12,731 nt of DNA from positions 1-12,731 of the forward strand of contig WFYP01000084.1 in the NCBI GenBank assembly GCA_015490055.1, given 5' to 3'. Both the position numbers and the translations under genes were made by a program. Source of the DNA: Nitratifractor sp. (GTDB taxonomy: Bacteria; Campylobacterota; Campylobacteria; Campylobacterales; Sulfurovaceae). The notes beneath the pieces are model-generated. The model made no database searches, had not been told where the DNA came from, and saw only the letters and a program-made list of their open reading frames with translations. Positions 6,782-12,731 of this stretch are shown piece by piece (position 1 is the stretch's first letter; every line of letters starts with the position of its first letter).

Positions 6782-8014
6782 ATGAATACTCTAGCGACGC
6801 TAAGAGAGTATCAAGAGAATTACTTGATGCTTTTTGATACTGAATATAAAAGGTATTTGCATAAAGAAATAGATTTTTCTGTTAAGCTTATAGGCATCGT
6901 TGGTGCTAGAGGTGTAGGAAAGACTACTTTTTTACTGCAACACTTACGAGACAATCCACTTCCATACGAGAAAAAACTCTACTTTTCGGCAGATGATTTA
7001 GATATAGATTCACTCTTTGATGTGGCTTATGCTTTTTCAAAAGAGGGTGGAGAACTGCTTATCATCGATGAGATACACAAATACAAACATTTTGAAAAAG
7101 AGTTAAAAAAAATCTACGATATGCTGGCACTCAAAGTGATATTTTCTGGCTCTTGTGCATTGCAACTTGACCATGCTAGAGGTGATTTAAGTAGAAGGGT
7201 TATGCTTTATAGTATGAACGGTTTATCTTTTCGTGAGTTTATCGAGATAAAAGAGGGTATAAAACTTCCTAGTTATAGCAAAGAGGAGATTTTTGCCAAC
7301 CATACAGCCATAGCACGAAGTTTGCTAAAAAGTATCAAGCCCTTTGCTTTTTGGAAAGAGTATTTGAGCTTTGGGTATTATCCTTTTTATTTTGAAGATA
7401 CTAAGGGGTATTCTTTACGATTGAAACAGACTATTCATACTGTTATAGAGGTAGATATACCCTCTATCTTTCCTATAGAGTATGAGAAGATACTCTCTTT
7501 AAAGAAGTTGGTTCGTTTGGTTTGTGAATCTCCTCCTTTTAAGATAAATATCAAAGCTTTATCAGAAAAAATGGGTATTAAAGATTATCAAACACTTTAC
7601 AGATATATGGAGTATCTGCATAGAGGGCAAATCTTGAGTTTGATACGAGCAAAAAGTAGAGGAGATAGTATATTTGTCAAACCACAAAAGCTTTACCTTG
7701 CGAATACTAACTTGCATCATGCTTATTGTGACAATATGGAGATAGGTACGATAAGAGAAGTGTTTTTTATGTCTATAATAGGAGAAAATAACATAGAGGT
7801 AGCAAGTAAAGGTGACTTTGTAGTAAATGGCAAATATATCGTAGAAATAGGTGGTAAAAATAAGAGTTTCAAACATGCCGGAGCAAAGCGACTAAATCCC
7901 GCAGTGAAACGAGGACAAATAAAAGATATAGAAAACTCTTTCTTAGTAGCAGATGATATAGAGATTGGGTTTGGAAATAAGATTCCACTTTGGTTGTTTG
8001 GATTTTTGTATTAA
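6782..8014 (+). CDS. AAA_14/DUF4143-type ATPase with winged helix and PD-(D/E)XK-like C-terminus
   Basis: A 410-residue protein of the widespread bacterial and archaeal AAA ATPases with a C-terminal nuclease-like domain; biological role unknown. Walker A is GARGVGKT (41-48), Walker B LLIIDEIH (92-99), and FSGSCAL (121-127) is the sensor-1 region. DLSRR (135-139) and LSFREF (148-153) are family signatures. Residues 256-292 look like a winged helix-turn-helix. The C-terminal domain has REVFF (Glu326), GDFVV (Asp345) and YIVEIGGKNK (Glu355, Lys359, Lys361), and the protein ends in the typical PLWLFGFLY. A 14-residue insert, 365-378, interrupts this domain. The start has AAAGG at 6 nt. It stands alone, divergent from the SNF2 gene and convergent with gltB. 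Such genes are often strain-variable, so horizontal acquisition is plausible but is not shown by any flanking repeat. Confidence 0.9.
   Translation: MNTLATLREYQENYLMLFDTEYKRYLHKEIDFSVKLIGIVGARGVGKTTFLLQHLRDNPLPYEKKLYFSADDLDIDSLFDVAYAFSKEGGELLIIDEIHKYKHFEKELKKIYDMLALKVIFSGSCALQLDHARGDLSRRVMLYSMNGLSFREFIEIKEGIKLPSYSKEEIFANHTAIARSLLKSIKPFAFWKEYLSFGYYPFYFEDTKGYSLRLKQTIHTVIEVDIPSIFPIEYEKILSLKKLVRLVCESPPFKINIKALSEKMGIKDYQTLYRYMEYLHRGQILSLIRAKSRGDSIFVKPQKLYLANTNLHHAYCDNMEIGTIREVFFMSIIGENNIEVASKGDFVVNGKYIVEIGGKNKSFKHAGAKRLNPAVKRGQIKDIENSFLVADDIEIGFGNKIPLWLFGFLY
7874..7915 (+). repeat. GC-rich in-frame insert within the ATPase gene
   Basis: These 42 bp (23 of 42 G or C, about 55%) stand out from the AT-rich surroundings and encode HAGAKRLNPAVKRG, residues 365-378. 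As I recall the family, SFK is followed directly by QI; here SFK is followed by these 14 residues and only then QIKDIENSFLV. The length is a multiple of three, so the frame is kept. This looks like a short mobile or interspersed sequence inserted in phase, but whether other copies exist cannot be seen. Confidence 0.55.
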
Positions 8015-8043
8015 GAGATGATATACTCGGAGTCATTTTTATC

Positions 8044-8070
8044 TAGTGCCCAAATTAAATTTGAGCACTA
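8044..8070. terminator. Hairpin between convergent ATPase and gltB genes
   Basis: TAGTGC (8044-8049) pairs with GCACTA (8065-8070) and CAAAT (8051-8055) with ATTTG (8059-8063), with one C/A mismatch and the loop TAA. It sits in the 63-bp gap where both genes end, so a bidirectional terminator is the natural reading. Neither strand has a clear T tract right after the stem, so intrinsic termination would be weak. Confidence 0.5.
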
Positions 8071-8077
8071 ATACGAA

Positions 8078-11000
8078 TTAATCCATATCGTTAGGGTCTA
8101 GTGGTGGGCGGTTATCTTTTGGGGTTACTAGCCAGAAGTGTCTTACTTCGCTTCTGAAGTTTTCTAGTATGAAGTTGGCTACTTTTGAGTTTGTTGCGTT
8201 TCTGTACTCTTCTAATCTTTTCTTTAGGTATAGTTTTGGTTTTTCGTTGTCGTCTATGTCTATTCTTCTAATTTCGATTAACTCTGGGTTGATTTTATCT
8301 ACAAAGTTGTGGTCTATATCGTAAACGAATGCTAAACCACCTGTCATACCTGCTCCGAAGTTGATACCAGTTTTTCCTAGTATTATTACCTCTCCGCCTG
8401 TCATATATTCGCAAGGGTGGTCGCCTGTGCCTTCTACTATTGCTACTGCTCCAGAGTTTCTTACGGCAAATCTCTCGCCTACCTCTCCAGCTACAAATAG
8501 CTTACCAGCAGTTGCACCATATAGACATGTATTACCAGCACCTGTGCCTTTTGCTGGTTTTACAATAATCTTTCCGCCAGCCATACCTTTACCTACATAG
8601 TCGTTTGCTACGCCGTCTAAATTAAGTGTAACACCCTTACTTAAAAATACACCAAAGCTCTGCCCTGCTGTTCCTTTTAAGTTAAATACAATGCTGTTGT
8701 CTTCTAAGCCATCATCGCCATAATATCTTGCAATTTCGCCACTAACTCTTGCACCAAAACTTCTGTTTAAGTTGCAAATTGTTGTGTTAATTACCGACTT
8801 ATGGCTTGGATTCTTAATTGTCTCGCTTACCTTCTCTAACAACTCTTTTTCGTATGCGTTGTCATCGAATGGTTCATTTTTCTCTTTCATTCTTCTATTT
8901 ACGCCATCTACGCTATCGAAAAGTGCAGAGAAATCGAACTTTTTAGCTAACTCTAAATCCTCTTTTACTTTTAGCAAGTCGTTTCTTCCAACAATTTCGT
9001 CGATGCTTTTGTAACCCATAGATGCCAAGTATTCACGCACATCTTCAGCCACTAGCATTAGGTAGTTTTTAACCTTCTCTACTACACCTTTGTACTTCGC
9101 TCTATACTCATCTGATTGTGTCGTAATACCAACTGGGCACTTATTTGTTTGGCAACTTCTACAGAAAATACATCTAACTGCCATCATCAAGCTTGTACCA
9201 AATGCATACTGTTCAGCCCCTAGAAGTGCTGCTACTATAATATCGCGTCCTGCTTTAATAGCACCATCTGTTTCTAAACTTACATACTCTCTTAAGTGGT
9301 TTGCTTTTAGGGCATTTTGTGCCTCTATTAGTCCAATCTCCCAAGGGTTACCAGCGTGGCGGATAGATGTAATTGGTGCCGCACCTGTTCCACCTTCGCT
9401 ACCAGATATTACAATATGGTCGGCATACGCTTTTGCAACACCTGCTGCGATTGTACCGACACCGATTGTAGATACCAGCTTAACGCCAATTCTGGCTCTT
9501 GGGTTTATTTGCTTCAAGTCAAAAATTAATTGAGCCAAATCTTCGATAGAGTAAATATCGTGGTGTGGTGGTGGCGAAATTAGTGTTTTGCCTGGTGTTG
9601 TGTGTCTAAGCTTCGCAATATATGTTGTAACTTTAAAGCCTGGTAGTTGCCCACCTTCTCCCGGTTTTGCACCCTGTGCTACTTTTATCTGAATCTCTTC
9701 GGCATTTACCAAATACTCTGGTGTTACACCAAAACGACCCGATGCAATTTGGCGGATTTTACTTCGTTTAATTGTACCGTTTCTCTTTTTATCTTCTCCA
9801 CCCTCGCCAGAGTTAGACTTAGCACCAAGGCTATTAAGTGCCTCTGCTAAATCTTCGTGAGCTTCTGGAGATAGTGCACCAATACTCATAGCTGCACCAA
9901 TAAAGCGTTTAACAATTTTGCTTGCTGGCTCTACCTCGCTAACATCAATAGCACCTTTGTCAGATTTAATATCTAAGAAATCTCTAATATAAGTTGGCTC
10001 TCTGCCCTCTACCATCTCTTTAAATTTCTTATATTCGCTATTATCATCTGCTTCGATTGCACGCATTAGGGCTTTTGTAAGAGCTGGTGTTACTTCGTGT
10101 AACTCTTCGTTTCTTCTATACTTAAACACACCACCGTTTATTAGCTTATCATCTCTGAATGCCTCTTGGTGACGCTTCTCTATTTTCTCTTCAATATCGT
10201 TGTAGTCAAGTCCGCTTAATGATACTTTAGAACCGATAAAACACTCTTGCACAAGCTCTTTCTTAAGCCCAATTACATCGAACAATCCAGAGTTTCTATA
10301 ACTAGCAATAGTAGAAATTCCCATCTTAGACATAATTTTTAAGATACCTTTATTTAAGGCACTGTGTACATTAAACAGGGCTTCGTCTTTATTAAACTCT
10401 TCATCTACTGCTAATTGGCATACTGTTTTAAATAGCATATATGGGTAGATTGCACTTGCCCCATAAGCAACAAATACAGCTGCATCATGTGCAGTAATAA
10501 CTTCGCTACTCATTGCAACAATACTTACTAAATGGCGTACCTTTTCATCTAACAATCTTGCATGCAAGCGACCAATTAGCATAGCCATTGGGAATGTTTT
10601 ATTCTCTTCATCTACACCGCTATCGTCTAAGAATATAATTCTAATGCCATCTTCTTTAACATCTTTTATAATGCCATCTATAAATCTCTCTAGCGACTCT
10701 TTTAAATTGCTTTTAAATGTTGTACAGTACTTTCTATTTTTGTAATCACACTGGTATCTTGGTGATGTTTCATCTCCAAAACTTCTTAAAACTTCTAACT
10801 TAGCTTGTGTTAAAATAGGAGAGCTAGCCTTAATTCTTTTTGCATGTTTTGGGCTCTCGTCTAAAATATTATGCAACTCTCCAAAACCAGTATTCAAACT
10901 CATTACAATCTTTTCACGAAGTGAGTCGATTGGTGGGTTTGTAACTTGTGCAAATTTTTGGCGGAAAAAGTCGTTAAAGCTTCTAAATGGATAGTGACTA

Positions 11001-12466
11001 AAACAAGCAAGTGGAGTATCGTCACCCATACTTCCTGTAGGCTCTTTGCCATCTAAGGCAAGTGGCTTAATAAATAGATTAATAACCTCTTTTGTAACAC
11101 CTGCATATCTCTGCTTATGTGCAAAGTTATCGATATTTATCTTATCATCTATAGTATATGGGTCGTTGATATACTCTTGCAGATAAATCATATTATCATT
11201 TAGCCATTTTGTATAATTGTTGCTAGATTTTAGGTATTCATCTATGTCATCATTTTTTAAAACAGTTGCAAATTTTGTATCTATTCCTATCATTTCGCCA
11301 GATTGTAGCTTGCCTCTCTCTGCAATTTCATCTTCATCTAAATCTAATACGCCATACTCACTAGCAATTAACAAGCGGTTATCTTTTGTTCTAATATATT
11401 TAGCTGGTCTTAAACCATTTCTATCTAAAACAACACCGATATATCTACCATCCGTAACACTTACAGCTGCTGGACCATCCCAAGCTTCGAAACGAGTAGA
11501 AAAGTACTCATAAAATGCTTTCAGTTCACTATCTAACGATGGAGAGTTTTGCCAAGGCATTGGAATTAAAGAGCGAACAACTTTAAAGAAATCCATACCA
11601 TTCATAATTAAAAACTCTATCATTCTATCTAGCGAGCTACTATCACTCTCATCAAATCTAACGATTGGAAGCAATCTCTCTAACTCTTCATCTGTAAAGA
11701 CTTCTGATTTTATAGACTCTATTTTAATAAGTGAATTTATTCTGTTTGCCTCTACCGAATTTATCTCTCCATTGTGAGCAATAAATCTAAACGGTTGTGC
11801 CAAACGCCACTCTGGAAGTGTATTTGTAGAGAATCTCTGGTGGAAAAGTGCAAACGAAATTTTAAAATCTTTATCTGCCAAATCAGCATAAAAATCTTTC
11901 ATATAGTTTGGCATTAACAAGCCCTTGTAGGCTATCTTTTTGCTTGAGAATGTTGGAATATAAAAGTCTTTATCGTCTATTGCATTCTCTATCTCTTTTC
12001 TTGTAAGGTATAAAAGCTCTTCGAAACGGCGAATTGCAATAATTGAGTTAGGTACAATAAATGCATGGTAAATTGTAGGTAAAGATGCAAGAGCTTGCTC
12101 TCCTAAAACCTCTGTATTTACTGGTACTTCTCTCCAAAAAAGCACTTTTAAATCGTTATTTTCGCAATACTCTTCTACTACTGCTTTGTGTGCATCATCT
12201 TTTGTAAATATAACACCAACACCAAACTTTTCTGGCAAATCATAACCGCACTCTTTTGCAGTTTTTCTAAAAAAATCCTTTGGCATAGAGAAAAGTAATC
12301 CACTACCATCACCACTCTTACCATCAGCAGCAATAGCACCACGGTGCATCATTCTTGATAGTGCAGTAAGTGCATCTTCTACATTTTGATGAGTCGCTCT
12401 GTTGTCAATAGAAGCAATAAGTCCAAAGCCACAGTTGTCTTTGTAAGCTGTATATAAATCTTGCAT
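8078..12466 (-). CDS. gltB: Glutamate synthase large (alpha) subunit, NADPH type
   Basis: Makes glutamate from glutamine and 2-oxoglutarate; with glutamine synthetase it is the main ammonium assimilation route. It has 1462 residues and is full length. The start at 12466 is preferred to the ATG at 12472 because TAAGG lies 6 nt before it. An 11-residue propeptide precedes Cys12 of NCGFG, the N-terminal nucleophile of the glutaminase domain (also HQRFSTNT and HNGEINSVEANR). The FMN/synthase domain has GEGGQLPG and LISPPPHHDIYS (near 963). The [3Fe-4S] ligands fit CX5CX4C at Cys1099, Cys1105 and Cys1110, followed by PVG. The C-terminal GXGXG domain follows. The segment from GEGGED to QIASGRFG is short and lacks the ferredoxin loop of cyanobacterial enzymes, so GltD should be the partner, but no gltD follows. 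Confidence 0.97.
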   Translation of the reverse strand: MQDLYTAYKDNCGFGLIASIDNRATHQNVEDALTALSRMMHRGAIAADGKSGDGSGLLFSMPKDFFRKTAKECGYDLPEKFGVGVIFTKDDAHKAVVEEYCENNDLKVLFWREVPVNTEVLGEQALASLPTIYHAFIVPNSIIAIRRFEELLYLTRKEIENAIDDKDFYIPTFSSKKIAYKGLLMPNYMKDFYADLADKDFKISFALFHQRFSTNTLPEWRLAQPFRFIAHNGEINSVEANRINSLIKIESIKSEVFTDEELERLLPIVRFDESDSSSLDRMIEFLIMNGMDFFKVVRSLIPMPWQNSPSLDSELKAFYEYFSTRFEAWDGPAAVSVTDGRYIGVVLDRNGLRPAKYIRTKDNRLLIASEYGVLDLDEDEIAERGKLQSGEMIGIDTKFATVLKNDDIDEYLKSSNNYTKWLNDNMIYLQEYINDPYTIDDKINIDNFAHKQRYAGVTKEVINLFIKPLALDGKEPTGSMGDDTPLACFSHYPFRSFNDFFRQKFAQVTNPPIDSLREKIVMSLNTGFGELHNILDESPKHAKRIKASSPILTQAKLEVLRSFGDETSPRYQCDYKNRKYCTTFKSNLKESLERFIDGIIKDVKEDGIRIIFLDDSGVDEENKTFPMAMLIGRLHARLLDEKVRHLVSIVAMSSEVITAHDAAVFVAYGASAIYPYMLFKTVCQLAVDEEFNKDEALFNVHSALNKGILKIMSKMGISTIASYRNSGLFDVIGLKKELVQECFIGSKVSLSGLDYNDIEEKIEKRHQEAFRDDKLINGGVFKYRRNEELHEVTPALTKALMRAIEADDNSEYKKFKEMVEGREPTYIRDFLDIKSDKGAIDVSEVEPASKIVKRFIGAAMSIGALSPEAHEDLAEALNSLGAKSNSGEGGEDKKRNGTIKRSKIRQIASGRFGVTPEYLVNAEEIQIKVAQGAKPGEGGQLPGFKVTTYIAKLRHTTPGKTLISPPPHHDIYSIEDLAQLIFDLKQINPRARIGVKLVSTIGVGTIAAGVAKAYADHIVISGSEGGTGAAPITSIRHAGNPWEIGLIEAQNALKANHLREYVSLETDGAIKAGRDIIVAALLGAEQYAFGTSLMMAVRCIFCRSCQTNKCPVGITTQSDEYRAKYKGVVEKVKNYLMLVAEDVREYLASMGYKSIDEIVGRNDLLKVKEDLELAKKFDFSALFDSVDGVNRRMKEKNEPFDDNAYEKELLEKVSETIKNPSHKSVINTTICNLNRSFGARVSGEIARYYGDDGLEDNSIVFNLKGTAGQSFGVFLSKGVTLNLDGVANDYVGKGMAGGKIIVKPAKGTGAGNTCLYGATAGKLFVAGEVGERFAVRNSGAVAIVEGTGDHPCEYMTGGEVIILGKTGINFGAGMTGGLAFVYDIDHNFVDKINPELIEIRRIDIDDNEKPKLYLKKRLEEYRNATNSKVANFILENFRSEVRHFWLVTPKDNRPPLDPNDMD

Positions 12467-12472
12467 AAGCAT

Positions 12473-12477
12473 CCTTA
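12473..12477 (-). promoter_or_regulatory. Ribosome binding site deciding the gltB start
   Basis: TAAGG on the minus strand stands 6 nt before the ATG at 12466. It directly abuts the alternative ATG at 12472, which therefore has no usable spacing. Confidence 0.7.
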
Positions 12478-12563
12478 AATTGGAAGTTTAGGGTGTAGTT
12501 GTAGGTTACGAAGTGATATTCATGATAATAAAATAATAAGATTTTATCGTATAAAAAAGTATG

Positions 12564-12609
12564 TAACCACTATTCCCAAGTGAAAATGATTATACCTAAA
12601 AAGTGGTTA
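12564..12609 (-). promoter_or_regulatory. Candidate gltB promoter region with inverted repeat around TATAAT
   Basis: On the minus strand a perfect TATAAT lies at 12594-12589, about 115 nt before the gltB start codon. No convincing -35 box is seen at 17-18 nt, which is common in Campylobacterota. A perfect 8-bp inverted repeat frames it: TAACCACT (12564-12571) and AGTGGTTA (12602-12609), 30 nt apart. A further GGTTAC at 12504-12509 pairs with GTAACC at 12563-12568. These may be operator half-sites for a regulator of nitrogen assimilation, but the regulator is not identified. Confidence 0.45.
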
Positions 12610-12640
12610 AAATCTGTTGAGAAGAGCTAAAAAGCACTAT

Positions 12641-12673
12641 TTGTAACACTTGCAGAGGGTATAAGTGTTACAA
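12641..12673. repeat. Perfect 11-bp inverted repeat upstream of gltB
   Basis: TTGTAACACTT (12641-12651) and AAGTGTTACAA (12663-12673) are separated by 11 nt. It lies about 175-205 bp before the gltB start. It could be a dimeric regulator site or the terminator of a gene beyond the window; no T tract follows directly on either strand. A weaker CAACTT/AAGTTG pair (12671-12676, 12688-12693) overlaps its edge. The rest of 12473-12731 shows no open reading frame that I can support. Confidence 0.55.
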
Positions 12674-12731
12674 CTTGAAGCGTTGAAAAGTTGAATATTT
12701 TTTAAAAAATTACACTTCATTACCCTTTTAT

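Noticed and set aside
7562..7876. Minus-strand open frame inside the ATPase gene
   Set aside because: It overlaps the winged-helix and nuclease-like domains in antisense and has no recognisable domain or ribosome site.
8361..11513. Several plus-strand open frames opposite gltB
   Set aside because: All are antisense shadows of a full-length, well conserved GltB and show Ser/Pro/Ile-rich nonsense-like translations.
12695..12710. ATTTTTTAAAAAAT palindrome near the right edge
   Set aside because: Runs of T followed by A are common by chance in such AT-rich DNA, and no gene end or start can be tied to it.

Overview
This is an AT-rich, densely coding bacterial segment with short gaps and AT-rich codon use. 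The protein set (MgtE, MsrA, a secreted PEBP-family protein, a SWIM-SNF2 helicase, a DUF4143-type ATPase and GltB) and the sequence character fit a Campylobacterota (Epsilonproteobacteria) chromosome, perhaps Sulfurimonas-, Sulfurovum- or Arcobacter-like. This assignment is an inference from gene content and base composition. No rRNA, tRNA, CRISPR array, integrase or transposase was seen.

Left part, plus strand (1-2589): the window opens inside a magnesium transporter gene (mgtE). Next comes a large imperfect hairpin built from 7-bp units, then a tight three-gene run: a NUDT14-like Nudix hydrolase, peptide methionine sulfoxide reductase (msrA) and a small lipoprotein. The run is joined by an ATGA overlap and by a start codon that directly follows a stop codon. 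Nucleotide clean-up and protein oxidation repair sit together here.

Middle part, minus strand (2586-6630): a probable operon is read leftward: a 1058-residue SWIM zinc-finger SNF2-family ATPase, a two-helix membrane protein resembling DUF4282, and a secreted PEBP/YbhB-like protein. Its last stop codon overlaps the lipoprotein stop codon in a shared TTAA.

Right part: a 151-bp divergent region carries a good sigma70-type promoter for the SNF2 operon and, in the other direction, a TATAAT element framed by a perfect 12-bp inverted repeat in front of an AAA_14/DUF4143-type ATPase gene. That ATPase carries an in-frame GC-rich insert of about 42 bp. It converges on gltB, the glutamate synthase large subunit (8078-12466, minus strand), with a small hairpin between them. 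GltB looks like the NADPH type, which needs the GltD subunit, yet gltD does not follow it. The last 259 bp, upstream of gltB, are non-coding and hold two further inverted repeats, one of them framing a TATAAT.

Most of the window is housekeeping. The less ordinary parts are the SNF2 operon with a membrane partner, the ATPase with its operator-like promoter and its insert, and the heptamer hairpin. I found no complete system here that I can claim as a new pathway.
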